DNA of 46,799 nucleotides from JAFDZV01 sp966128725 (GTDB taxonomy: Bacteria > Bacteroidota > Ignavibacteria > OLB7): the NCBI GenBank assembly GCA_966128725.1, contig CBHYLN010000023.1:1-46799 (forward strand), written 5' to 3'. Shown piece after piece: positions 1 through 8,488 of this stretch. The notes beneath the pieces were generated by a model that ran no database searches, was not told where the DNA came from, and saw only the letters and a program-made list of their open reading frames with translations. Each line of letters starts with the position of its first letter. Positions within the stretch are counted from its first letter, which is position 1. A program made the translations under genes and the position numbers.

Positions 1-1
1 T

Positions 2-268
2 CTCGTTTCGGTTGTGCCCAACCCGGCTGTGGCAACAGCCGCCATCGAATACACCGTTGCTGCCGGTGATCGTGTGGATCTGGCGATTTACAACGCGGCC
101 GGCCGCTGTGTGCGCACGCTTGTGAGCGCGATGCACGGCGTCGGGCGTTTCAGCCAGCGGTGGGACGGCCTTGACGATGGTGGCAACGAAGTGCCTTCGG
201 GGATGTATACCTGCCGATTGCGTGTTGGGGGGATGGTCGAGACCGCGAACATTGTGCTAGCCAGGTAA
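2..268 (+). CDS. C-terminal end of a secreted protein with FlgD-like/T9SS-type sorting domain (5' truncated)
   Basis: The reading frame is open from the left edge, so only the last 88 residues are visible and no start can be assigned. The piece begins LVSVVPNPA and has the pattern of the FlgD-Ig-like or Por-type C-terminal domain: an NP motif, a strand with Y/V alternation (IEYTV), DLAIYNAAGRCVRTL, then WDGLDDGGNEVPSGMYTCRL. In Bacteroidota and relatives this ~80-residue module ends proteins exported by the type 9 secretion system and attached to the cell surface. The function of the rest of the protein is not visible. A strong intrinsic terminator follows 60 bp downstream, so this is the last gene of its transcription unit. 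Confidence 0.8.
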   Translation, partial: LVSVVPNPAVATAAIEYTVAAGDRVDLAIYNAAGRCVRTLVSAMHGVGRFSQRWDGLDDGGNEVPSGMYTCRLRVGGMVETANIVLAR

Positions 269-327
269 CGGAGGGAAGAGCACCTGCCGGTTCCCGTCGG
301 GAAGCCGGAACCGTCTACGACTAGCAG

Positions 328-358
328 AACGGGACCCACATCGTGGGTCCCGTTTTTT
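328..358 (+). terminator. Rho-independent terminator
   Basis: A perfect 12-bp inverted repeat (328-339 and 343-354) with a 3-nt loop is followed by T6 (353-358). It closes the transcription unit of the truncated gene at the left edge and separates it from the convergent YceI-family gene. Confidence 0.93.
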
Positions 359-420
359 ATTGCGCGCTGCTTCAATTGCACGCGACGGGATCAAACGCGA
401 TGATCCCTGAAGGACATGGC

Positions 421-966
421 TTAGGCCGTTACCGTTTCGGCTACGTTCTCCTGCACCAACTCCACATCGATATCGAGTGTGATATCGTCGCCCACGAGGA
501 AGCCACCGGTCTCGAGTACCTGATTCCACGTAAGGTTCCACTCCTTGCGGCTCAGCTTCGTGCGTGCGCTGAAGCCCGCGCTGGTTGTGCCCCACGGGCT
601 GCGTGCGACCCCGGCAAACACCGCGTCGAGCGTTACAGGGCGGGTGGTGTCGCGGATGGTGAGCTCGCCGTGAATCGCGATGTGCTCGGCGTTCTTCCAT
701 TCCACACCCGTGCTCACGAAGCGAACAACCGGATATTCATCCGCGGCGAAGAAATCGGCGCTGCGCAGGTGTGCGTCGCGCTGAGCCTCGTTGGTTGTGA
801 TGCTGGCGGCATTGACTTCGATAGTGGCCGAGAGAGCCGATGGATTCTGCTCATCAAACTCAACGGTGCCCGTAAACGATTCAAAGCGGCCGCGAACGTT
901 CGAGATCATCATGTGGCGCACCGAGAACTGGATCTGAGAGTGCGCCGGATCAATCTTCCATGACAT
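421..966 (-). CDS. YceI-family protein (lipid-binding β-barrel fold)
   Basis: The 181-residue product matches the YceI-like family along its length: SWKIDPAHSQIQFSVRHMMISNVRGRF at the start, then FDEQNPSALSATIEVNAASITT, a central HLRSADFFAADEYPVVRF and a C-terminal WNQVLETGGFLVGDDITLDIDVEL. Members form a lipocalin-like barrel that binds isoprenoid or amide lipids; many are periplasmic, but no signal peptide is visible here, so this one may be cytoplasmic. The chosen ATG has AGGAG 8 nt upstream (974-979 region). A second in-frame ATG at 972 lies only 2 nt from that SD and is less likely. The longer reading frame back to 1113 encodes an unrelated, non-conserved leader that overlaps the promoter. 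The gene appears to be monocistronic with its own promoter and operator-like dyad. Confidence 0.92.
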   Translation of the reverse strand: MSWKIDPAHSQIQFSVRHMMISNVRGRFESFTGTVEFDEQNPSALSATIEVNAASITTNEAQRDAHLRSADFFAADEYPVVRFVSTGVEWKNAEHIAIHGELTIRDTTRPVTLDAVFAGVARSPWGTTSAGFSARTKLSRKEWNLTWNQVLETGGFLVGDDITLDIDVELVQENVAETVTA

Positions 967-1080
967 GTTCATATCTCCTCTGAAAGCGTGATTAAGCAAT
1001 GCTGTTGCGCTGCTTCTCGATGGCCGGCCCTCTTCTCGTTGCACCTCGCGCTGCCTGTCGTCGGAACTGCGAGCGGATGT

Positions 1081-1096
1081 TGTTCTATTGAGAACA
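1081..1096. promoter_or_regulatory. Operator-like inverted repeat at the YceI gene transcription start
   Basis: TGTTCT-ATTG-AGAACA is a 6-bp perfect dyad with a 4-nt spacer. It sits immediately downstream of the predicted -7 element of the minus-strand promoter, overlapping the expected transcription start, which is where a repressor would act. The binding protein is not encoded next to it and cannot be named from the sequence. Confidence 0.45.
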
Positions 1097-1099
1097 GAA

Positions 1100-1130
1100 C
1101 AAATATACGGCAAGACGTTATCCGTCGCAA
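1100..1130 (-). promoter_or_regulatory. Promoter of the YceI-family gene
   Basis: Read on the minus strand there is TTGCGA (1130-1125), a 17-bp spacer and TATATT extended to TATATTTG (1107-1100). This fits both a sigma70-like layout and the Bacteroidota consensus TANNTTTG with an upstream TTG about 20 bp away. Predicted start is near 1095, giving a leader of about 130 nt. Confidence 0.6.
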
Positions 1131-1523
1131 CAATTATTTAGCGACTGAAGTATTTTCTCCCTGAAACCGGTGAGATCATTGGCTGAAGTCCGGCGACTGC
1201 TTGATGCAGGTGGTACATGGTGGGAACAACGAACGCGCCCGACGCTCCCCATGCGAGGAGGTCGGGCGCATGCGTCAACGGCCGCGTGGGTGTGTGCGTG
1301 CAATCATCCGTGGAAATGCCCCACCGCAACCGGTCTGCTTTCGAGCCCGAACACCCAATACGACTGCGTTGTTGCTGGTGGGGCGGCTGGCCCGCCCGAC
1401 AAACCAGGCATGCGTGTTGACAGGTTCATACTACGAACAAGGAACCGGGGAAAAGTTCTCACCGGCTCCTTCACGTACGCACAGCGTTGCCTCGGATTGA
1501 TTGCGGTGGTATCATCGCGATAT

Positions 1524-3002
1524 ATGAACGACTATCGACGCATACATCGGCCAGTGCGAAACGTCGCCGGCATGATCATCGCATCGGCGTTGTTGTTGCT
1601 TGCTCATCAGCACGCCTTGGCGCAGTCGGGACCGGACTCAACAAGCGTGGCGGTTGTCCTGAGCGACGACAACGCTGTGTATTATGCGCCGGCAATCTCA
1701 GCCGATGGGCGTATCCTGTTTTTCGCGTCCGATCGGGGTGACGGTGTTGGCGGCCACGATTGCTGGTACGTGGCGCGTGCCGCAGGCGACAGCATGTTCA
1801 GCGCGCCGTATAACCCCGGCACCCCGTTGAACTCGGCCAAGAACGAGGGGGCGATGGCGATCACGGCCGACGGACGCACGCTGTACTTCACCGCGTGCCA
1901 TCGCCCTGGCGGCAGGGGCGACTGCGATATCTTCCAGGCCACGCTCGACGGCGACACCTGGCGCGATGTGCATCCGGTGTCGGAGCTGAATACGCCGTTC
2001 TGGGATTCCCAACCAACCGTCTCCGCCGACGGCCGCACGATCTACTTTGCGTCCAACCGCCTCTCGCAGTACGAGGATGCCGCCGATCTCTATATGAGCA
2101 CCGTGGGTCCTTCAGGCAAATGGTCGCCGCCAAGAAACGTGGGGGCGCCAATCAACACGCCACAGGATGAACAGGCTCCGTTCCTTGCGCTTGATGGCGA
2201 GACGCTGTTCTTCTCGTCAAAGGGGCATGGTGGCTTGGGCGGGTTCGATTTTTTCTATGCCAGCCGGCTGCCCGATGGCTCCTGGGCGTCGCCGGTCAAT
2301 ATGGGCGCTGCGTTCAACACCGAGCTGGACGAGCGATTCCTTTCGATACCGGCCAGCGGTGATGTCGTGTATTACTGCTCCGAGCGCGAGGGGGAATCCG
2401 TGGGGCGTCGCTTGCAGTTGTTCGCGGCCACCGTGCCGCCGCTGTGCGCCACAACACTGCTCCGTTGCATCGTACATCTGGGTGATACGTTGCCAATATC
2501 GGCGCCGATGATTGCCGTTGTTGACTCCGCAAGCGAGGCGGTGATTGCGATTGGCCGGGCCAACAGAATCACCGGCGAGTTTTTCGCCGTGGTGCCTGCC
2601 AGCGCGTACGCAACACTGTTTGTGTACGGCAGCGCCATCGGCCGGGGCACTTCAGTGCAGCACGTGCAGCTCCCAATGGTTGGCACGTACAGCGAAGTCA
2701 ACCTCGACATCCCGTTGGTTGATTGCGGACAGGGCCGCACCAGCCCGGCAGCCGAACGCTCCCGACTTTGCACAACACCGTCGGTTGCCGACTCCGTACT
2801 ATCGGTGGATTGCTCCGCGCTTGACCCGGCGGTTGCCGACCGCACCGTGCATGTGTTCTCCTGGACCGGTGTGGAAGTCCAGACGCTTGCTGCCGCGCCG
2901 GGCGTTACGCACGTTCCGGTTGCCGAGCTTCCAACCGGCGCCTATCTGGTGCGCGTCGGCAACGAGGCTGCCCTTGTACAGGTTGCTCATCAGGGGCGAT
3001 AG
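1524..3002 (+). CDS. Secreted PD40/TolB-type β-propeller-repeat protein with C-terminal sorting-like domain
   Basis: From ATG 1524 the product has 492 residues. A basic N-terminus followed by MIIASALLLLAHQHALAQ is a clear signal peptide; ATG 1572 inside it is an alternative start. Residues ~45-290 contain about five PD40 repeats of the type SADGRILFFASDR..GG.D.W, SADGRTIYFASNR and ALDGETLFFSSKGHGGLGGFDFFYA, separated by P.N.G.P.N..K.EGA linkers. Such repeats build β-propellers and in Bacteroidota are common in OmpA/PorE-like envelope proteins, but no OmpA peptidoglycan-binding domain is present here. The C-terminus (..HVFSWTGVEVQTL..LPTGAYLVRV..) resembles a degenerate FlgD/T9SS sorting domain. 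The longer reading frame upstream of 1524 looks non-coding. The precise role is unknown; a surface-exposed or periplasmic binding protein is likely. Confidence 0.82.
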   Translation: MNDYRRIHRPVRNVAGMIIASALLLLAHQHALAQSGPDSTSVAVVLSDDNAVYYAPAISADGRILFFASDRGDGVGGHDCWYVARAAGDSMFSAPYNPGTPLNSAKNEGAMAITADGRTLYFTACHRPGGRGDCDIFQATLDGDTWRDVHPVSELNTPFWDSQPTVSADGRTIYFASNRLSQYEDAADLYMSTVGPSGKWSPPRNVGAPINTPQDEQAPFLALDGETLFFSSKGHGGLGGFDFFYASRLPDGSWASPVNMGAAFNTELDERFLSIPASGDVVYYCSEREGESVGRRLQLFAATVPPLCATTLLRCIVHLGDTLPISAPMIAVVDSASEAVIAIGRANRITGEFFAVVPASAYATLFVYGSAIGRGTSVQHVQLPMVGTYSEVNLDIPLVDCGQGRTSPAAERSRLCTTPSVADSVLSVDCSALDPAVADRTVHVFSWTGVEVQTLAAAPGVTHVPVAELPTGAYLVRVGNEAALVQVAHQGR

Positions 3003-3060
3003 ACCCCGGCTCGGCCAACAGCGCCGATGCATGCCAACGGTGTTGGCGTCAAACAACAAT

Positions 3061-3093
3061 ATGCCGGAGGCACCGTCGTGGCACCTCCGGCAT
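3061..3093. terminator. Hairpin between convergent genes, possible shared terminator
   Basis: A perfect 10-bp inverted repeat (3061-3070 with 3084-3093) lies between the ends of two convergent genes. On the minus strand it is followed by a moderately T-rich stretch (ATTGTTGTTTG); on the plus strand there is no T tract. Confidence 0.55.
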
Positions 3094-3178
3094 GCTGAGC
3101 CCTGTGGTGTATTGCACACCGCAAACCGTTAACGGCAGGCGGCAGCCAGGCGTGCGCGGCAATGATTGCCGACACCGA

Positions 3179-6100
3179 TTACCGCGACACAGACAGCTTC
3201 CTTGCCATCGTGAATCCGTTGCCGCTCAGCTTGTAGATGTACGTGCCGTTGGGCACCTGTGCTCCGTGGGAATCCGCAGCGTCCCAGATCACAGTGTTGT
3301 CGCGGCCGGCCGAAGCCTCAACCGTGTAGTCGCGGATAACCGAGCCGTGGATGTCGGTAATCTCAAGGGTTACCGTCTGCGACTCCGCAACCACGAACGT
3401 GATCTGCGCCCGGGTGGTAACCGGATTGGGCACGCTCTGCGAAAGGACGTTCGCACCGTTCTCGGCATTCGAGCCGTTGATCCGGCCTTCCTTCAGATCG
3501 CTGTAGTTCACCGACCCATCTCGGTCCTCCTGACGCAGGCGGTACTGATACGTCACGCCACGCTGCGCCTGGTGATCGGTATACGCGTACCTCTGGGTCT
3601 GATTGGTTGTGCCGGCGCCTTGTTGGAATGCAAGGTCCTGCCAACCATCGGGCACACCCTTGGCACGGCGCTCCACCGTGAAGCCGTGATTGTTGATCTC
3701 GGCCGACGTTGTCCAATCCAGGCGAAGGGCATCGGCAAGTTCCGTAAGGTTGAATGCCGACAGCTCAACCGGCTCCACCATGCAGGCGTTGCTTTCCTTG
3801 TACCCGAAGTACGGCCGTATCATCGGTATCCACGAGCCGCGTGTATACGTTGGCAGCGGGCCAACGGTTCCCAGATAATCCAGATGAGCGTATCCAGGGT
3901 TGTTGGTCAGCGTCAGCATCGGATTCCAGTTTCCCGAACCCGTGGTTACTTCGTACCAGAACCGGTTCTGGCGCATCTCCTGATGTGCCGGGATGCTGTA
4001 GTTGCCTACGCCCAACGGCGGACCCGGCGATGCAATCGTTGTCACCTGCCCCATGCGACTGCCGTCGCCGCCAAGCTCAAGCCCCGTTTGCCCAAGCTGA
4101 GCAATCGTTGCGAAGTAGATGCCTGGCTCGGCCACGTACTGCGTATCGAGCAGGTAGGTGACATACTGATCGAACTTCACACCTTCGATCCCCTGGCCGC
4201 GTCGTGCGTAGGCGTACGCCACCGGTTGTCCCGAGGGTGGATTGTTCGGGTTTGGCACGGTCTGCTTGTACAGGGTGTACAGGATGTTGTCCTGCGATTG
4301 ATTGGCCGCGCCGAAGTACGCCTGGAATCCGCGGATCGTGTCGCGGGTCAGGATGCGGAACTGCATCGCGAATGTGCCGGAGCTGGAGCCACCCGACGGG
4401 CCAAACGGCGAGACGCCGCTGCCGTCCTGATTGGTTGGTGGGATCAGGTTCAGGCCCTTGCCCACCAACTGCGCCGCGTTCTGCACATCGTTGCTGCCGT
4501 CATCGTACGCGAACGTTGGTCCCAGCCTGAGATTCAGATCCGTATAGCTGAGGTCGTTCGGGCCATACGTATCAAAGTTCTGCGGCAGGATGCGTGCCGA
4601 GATACGATAGTTCGTGATAGTCGGCTGCGACGTCGGCGTAACACGTATGCTTGCGCCACAGTCCTGCGCATTCCAGGTCGGGAAGTTCTCCACCCGGTCG
4701 CGCCCGGCGGGAACCGATACGATGGATTGATAGCGATAGTAGTTGTAATGCCCGCGCGGCGCCGGTGCCGAAAGGTTTTCAACGAACATCGCAACGCCAA
4801 ACGTGGTAGCTGCGGTGGAACCGTTGTTGCCGATCTTCACCGAAAGCGGGATGGCGCGCGCCTGCGATGCCGGGGCCTCGGTGTATGGCCAGTCCACACG
4901 AACCGCCGTGATCTCAACCTCCGGCTTATCCGGCTCAACCAGCATCACATTGTCCACGTAGAAGTTGTCGCCGTCGTCGGCCGGCGAGCCGATAGGGTTG
5001 CCGTCCATCTTCAATTCGGCACGGATGCGGAATCGGAAGGTCTTGTTGCCCGGTGTGGCGCGTGCCCACTTGTTTGGAATCGGGATATAGGCGCGGTTGA
5101 ATTCCGACTCCCTGCCGGCGTCGAATTCATCGACGATGACCTTGCCGGCAGTGTCGAGCCCGGAGCCGCCGCCGCCGCCGAACACGCCCCATCGCGGTGA
5201 CGTGGTTCCCCAGTTGATGCGGTCGTTGCGTTGGTTGAACGTCCCATCGCGCCATCCGCTCTGGATGTTCACGATACCGTTCACGCCGTCACGACTTGGC
5301 TCGGCGAATTCCACCACCAACTTGTCCGGCTGTTGCAGGAACCTGTCCTTGACGGTGTTGTACACGGCCTGTTCCGGTCCGATGCGCACGTTGTCGCTGA
5401 ATCCACGAGGGTAGCCATTCTGCTGGCGTCCGGCACGCTGGTAGGAAAGCAGCAGCACGGGGTTTACCACCGACTGGCTCAGGTTGATGGGGAAGGAGAT
5501 CAGCGTATCGCCGCCAAGCACGCCCGGGGCGTTGTTGTTGTAGAAACCACCGGCTACGTCGCGACGGTCAAGCAAGCATACCGGCGAGTTCAGTTGCTGC
5601 AACGCCGGGCCGGCCGGGCCACGCGGCGGCGGTGGATTATAGCAGTTGGCCTCGCCGTCAACCACCGATGCGCCCAGGGATACCCATTGCTGCACCGATG
5701 GAATCGTGCCGTCCTCCTGCGAAATGTTGAAGTCGCTGAATGAGTTGATGAACGGCATTGTCAGGCGCTTGATGCCAAAAAGCCGCACGCCGGTTGTATC
5801 GTCGAACGGCCACTCCTGGCCGTAGCCCGCGCCGTTGGGCGCCTGATCCAACGCGATCACTTCGGCACGAAATCGGCCGGTCTGGCGCGGGATGTTCGCG
5901 TTGGTGATGTACGGGTCAAAGGTGACCGTGGTCTGGCTGGGGCGGCCGGGGCCGGCGCCGTCAATCGGGTACAGCGCCTCGGTGGTCTGCGTCCGTTGAT
6001 ACACCGGTGTGTTTGCGACGTTCACCAGATCGCGAATACGGAACACCACGTTGAAGCGAATCGGCTGGCGTGTTACGTTGACGGGGCCAACATCGCTCGA

Positions 6101-7432
6101 AACGTTCTGCACCACACCCACCGGACGGATCACGCCCAACAGCGCATCACCAAGCAGCAGCTCGGTGTTGTCGGCCTGCGTTCCTGCCGGCAGGTCAACA
6201 TATGTGCCGGGCACGAACTGGCTTGGCACCTGGAAGCTCACGCTCAGCACGCGCACCACATTCTTCCACTGCTTGAACTTGACCGCCATTGCGTTGTGAG
6301 GTGTGCCCAACGGATTGCCGTTTACATACACACCGCCACCGAATTGATAGTTCGCCAGATAGTTGGTGTATTCCTGATCGTGGCTCTGCAGGCCGAACGT
6401 GGCGTTCGAGGCGAACATCACGTTTGCCGGTACGTTGATCACCTGCGAGAGCGGCTCCATCCAGCTTCCGCGGAAGTTGCTGTAGTTCACGGAGACCGAG
6501 GAATCCGTGCGATCGAACACCACCTGGTAGCTGGCGCGCAGTGCGCGGTTTGGCACGGTAGCCTGCGTTCCCAGCAACGGGATGTTCTTGGTTCCCTTCA
6601 TCGACTGGTTGGTCACCTGCACGATAAGGCGTTGCCCACCGGCGTCGCGTCGCCACTGTACTTGGCCGAAGTCATCCGGCTGCATCGTAATTGGATCGTA
6701 CTGCGATAGTTCCGTATCGTCCCACAGCGGCGCAATCACCGAGCGTTGATTCGTTGCGGGGAAGGGGCGATTGTCCGGGCTCAGGATCCCCGCCGTTGGC
6801 GAGTTGCTGTTGCCAAGGGCCACGTAGCGATAGCCGTAGTCGTCGGGCGTTGTGTCGCTGGCGGCGTTCCCGGCCCGTGGTCGGATGTCGTCGGTAACGG
6901 CTTCGTAGTCCACACGGTTGCCCAGTTCGTTGTACTGATATCGTCGGTTGGTAAGCGCTATCAGTCCGTTGGTCGACACATAGAAGCTATCGTACCTTCT
7001 GCCATAGAAATAGAACGGAAAGCCTATTGAGATAGGGCCGGCGAACGCGTTGTCGGTGGAATCGTTCATGTTGTTCGGATTGCGGAAGTACTCGTACCCC
7101 TCGCTTTCCGGAGCAGTCCACACGGCTGGGTCGCGCTGTGATGGCCCGGAGAGAATGCGTCGCCATTGGCTCGGCGGTGACTGGTCGATCGCATACGTTG
7201 GTGCCCATCGCGGGTCAAGCGCGGGCGCGTCGTTGTCGACAACGTAGTAGCCGGTAGAAAGTGGTGCCTTGCTGGCCGGGCCTCCTGGATAGGAGCCCGA
7301 TGCCGCCTCGCTGCGGCGGAGAGGTAACGGCTCTCCGCCGCTTTTTTCCTGGTCGCCACCACCGCCCGCGAATGCACTGCATGGTGCGGCGAGCAGCGCG
7401 AACGCCAACATGATTTCAAGAGCTCTTCGCAT
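3179..7432 (-). CDS. Large secreted surface protein (1417 aa) with T9SS-type C-terminal sorting domain
   Basis: The start is supported by AGGAG 8 nt upstream of ATG 7432. A signal peptide is evident (MRRALEIMLAFALLAAPCSAFA). Around residues 130-330 there is a nidogen-like pattern: GFPFYFYGRRYDSFYVSTNGLIAL, followed by SVIAPLWDDTELS and a QWRRD..RLIVQV strand, as in many extracellular adhesive or lamin-G/GEVED-type proteins. The middle section (about 400-1200) is β-rich with few recognisable domains. Near residue 1265 is VELSAFNLTELADALRLDWTTSAEINNHGFTVERR, a fibronectin-like module typical of T9SS cargo. The last ~85 residues (SVPNPVTTRAQITF..IWDAADSHGAQVPNGTYIYKL..ARKLSVSR) are a FlgD-like/T9SS type A sorting domain. 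It is probably exported and surface-anchored; ligand or activity unknown. Confidence 0.85.
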   Translation of the reverse strand: MRRALEIMLAFALLAAPCSAFAGGGGDQEKSGGEPLPLRRSEAASGSYPGGPASKAPLSTGYYVVDNDAPALDPRWAPTYAIDQSPPSQWRRILSGPSQRDPAVWTAPESEGYEYFRNPNNMNDSTDNAFAGPISIGFPFYFYGRRYDSFYVSTNGLIALTNRRYQYNELGNRVDYEAVTDDIRPRAGNAASDTTPDDYGYRYVALGNSNSPTAGILSPDNRPFPATNQRSVIAPLWDDTELSQYDPITMQPDDFGQVQWRRDAGGQRLIVQVTNQSMKGTKNIPLLGTQATVPNRALRASYQVVFDRTDSSVSVNYSNFRGSWMEPLSQVINVPANVMFASNATFGLQSHDQEYTNYLANYQFGGGVYVNGNPLGTPHNAMAVKFKQWKNVVRVLSVSFQVPSQFVPGTYVDLPAGTQADNTELLLGDALLGVIRPVGVVQNVSSDVGPVNVTRQPIRFNVVFRIRDLVNVANTPVYQRTQTTEALYPIDGAGPGRPSQTTVTFDPYITNANIPRQTGRFRAEVIALDQAPNGAGYGQEWPFDDTTGVRLFGIKRLTMPFINSFSDFNISQEDGTIPSVQQWVSLGASVVDGEANCYNPPPPRGPAGPALQQLNSPVCLLDRRDVAGGFYNNNAPGVLGGDTLISFPINLSQSVVNPVLLLSYQRAGRQQNGYPRGFSDNVRIGPEQAVYNTVKDRFLQQPDKLVVEFAEPSRDGVNGIVNIQSGWRDGTFNQRNDRINWGTTSPRWGVFGGGGGSGLDTAGKVIVDEFDAGRESEFNRAYIPIPNKWARATPGNKTFRFRIRAELKMDGNPIGSPADDGDNFYVDNVMLVEPDKPEVEITAVRVDWPYTEAPASQARAIPLSVKIGNNGSTAATTFGVAMFVENLSAPAPRGHYNYYRYQSIVSVPAGRDRVENFPTWNAQDCGASIRVTPTSQPTITNYRISARILPQNFDTYGPNDLSYTDLNLRLGPTFAYDDGSNDVQNAAQLVGKGLNLIPPTNQDGSGVSPFGPSGGSSSGTFAMQFRILTRDTIRGFQAYFGAANQSQDNILYTLYKQTVPNPNNPPSGQPVAYAYARRGQGIEGVKFDQYVTYLLDTQYVAEPGIYFATIAQLGQTGLELGGDGSRMGQVTTIASPGPPLGVGNYSIPAHQEMRQNRFWYEVTTGSGNWNPMLTLTNNPGYAHLDYLGTVGPLPTYTRGSWIPMIRPYFGYKESNACMVEPVELSAFNLTELADALRLDWTTSAEINNHGFTVERRAKGVPDGWQDLAFQQGAGTTNQTQRYAYTDHQAQRGVTYQYRLRQEDRDGSVNYSDLKEGRINGSNAENGANVLSQSVPNPVTTRAQITFVVAESQTVTLEITDIHGSVIRDYTVEASAGRDNTVIWDAADSHGAQVPNGTYIYKLSGNGFTMARKLSVSR

Positions 7433-7678
7433 GAGCTGTGCTCCTCATGGAAACAAATTGATGGTGCGTGCCCCAACTCGCCATAAGCCAGAGGGTGCAC
7501 GGTTCAGCGCATACAGAGAGCTCTCAGTGTGTGCACGTCTCTAACACAGAGTTCGCAACGTTTGTTAGCGATGCGGTGCGTGGTGGCCTGGCGTTGTGAT
7601 GAATGCCGGAGCAACGGCGGGCAAGCGATGCGTGACAGTTGAAGGATGGTGGCAGGGAGGGATCGGCATGTGGCGGCA

Positions 7679-8353
7679 CTACACGCCGCGGGTGTCGGGG
7701 TGCCAGATGAACTTGTGGAGCTGTAGCTGGAAACGAACGTCCAGACCGTCGTGGAGGATTCGCTCCACCAGGGCAACCGGCTCAACCGCGCCAAACACCG
7801 GTGAGATCAGCACTGCGGCAACACGCCCGCTTAGTTGATGTGTCTCGATGACTTCTCTGGCCCATTCGTAGTCCTCAATCGACGCGCATACAAACTTCAC
7901 CTCATCGTGCTCACCGAGATGCCGCAGGTTTTCCATCCGGTTGCGCTTCATCATGCCCGAGCCCGGTGTCTTCAGATCCATGATGCGGATCACACGATTA
8001 TCGCATTGCGATATATCAACATGGCCGCCGGTTTCCACCGCCACGATGAATCCGTCGTCGAGCAATTCGCGCATCAGCGCATGTACTTCCGGTTGCTCCA
8101 ACGGCTCGCCGCCGGTAAACTCCACGAAGCGGGTTGGGAAGGCCGATATGCGTTCGCGGATATCCTCGAAGCTGATCCATTCACCCCCACTGCGATGATC
8201 CAGAGCGTACGGTGTATCGCAATACGAGCATCGTAGCCCGCAGCCGTGAAGGCGTACGAACACACACGGCATTCCGGCGCGAGTTCCCTCACCTTGAACG
8301 GAGAAAAAGATCTCGTTGATCTTCAGGCGCCGAGGCTGGATTGGATGGATCAT
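7679..8353 (-). CDS. queE: 7-carboxy-7-deazaguanine synthase, radical SAM
   Basis: QueE converts 6-carboxy-tetrahydropterin to 7-carboxy-7-deazaguanine, the ring contraction of queuosine/preQ1 biosynthesis. The 224-residue product begins with the family hallmark INEIFFSVQGEGTRAGMPCVFVRLHGCGLRCSYCDTPYA, which carries the CX3CX2C cluster-binding motif. It also has FTGGEPLEQ (SAM-binding GGE), VAVETGGHVDIS and the C-terminal RFQLQLHKFIW. Length is normal for the short QueE type. No other queuosine genes are adjacent. It lies 135 bp downstream of pheS on the same strand and may be cotranscribed. No clear SD precedes ATG 8353, but the conserved N-terminus leaves little room for another start. Confidence 0.95.
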   Translation of the reverse strand: MIHPIQPRRLKINEIFFSVQGEGTRAGMPCVFVRLHGCGLRCSYCDTPYALDHRSGGEWISFEDIRERISAFPTRFVEFTGGEPLEQPEVHALMRELLDDGFIVAVETGGHVDISQCDNRVIRIMDLKTPGSGMMKRNRMENLRHLGEHDEVKFVCASIEDYEWAREVIETHQLSGRVAAVLISPVFGAVEPVALVERILHDGLDVRFQLQLHKFIWHPDTRGV

Positions 8354-8488
8354 TGTTTTCGCATCATGATGCGCCGGCCGCGCCAGGCAATCGAGCCTGT
8401 GCGCGGCCGTGCAAGTGTTCGGGCCTCTGAACGGTGCGCCAGGCTGGCGCGAATCCAGGTAGGGCGGATTGCGCTGGCCAACAGCCCG

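Larger units (their letters stand above)
967..1523. other. Intergenic region between the YceI and PD40 genes
   Basis: This 557-bp divergent spacer holds the YceI promoter and dyad on its left side. A 9-bp GC-rich inverted repeat (1235-1243 with 1261-1269, with an inner CTCC/GGAG pair) lies in the middle; it lacks a T tract and its role is unclear. A perfect TTGACA occurs at 1417-1422 on the plus strand, but no matching -10 was found at the right distance. The short reading frames here on both strands look like chance openings in GC-rich DNA. Confidence 0.5.

Noticed and set aside
1417..1422. Perfect TTGACA as a promoter for the PD40 gene
   Set aside because: No -10 element at 16-19 bp and no TANNTTTG box follows.
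1170..1523. Upstream in-frame extension of the PD40 gene
   Set aside because: The extension has no conserved pattern, crosses a GC-rich hairpin and would bury the signal peptide; ATG 1524 gives a proper secreted protein.
3092..5200. 702-codon plus-strand frame opposite the 1417-residue protein
   Set aside because: His/Arg-rich composition typical of the antisense of GC-rich genes; the minus-strand frame has signal peptide, SD and domain matches.
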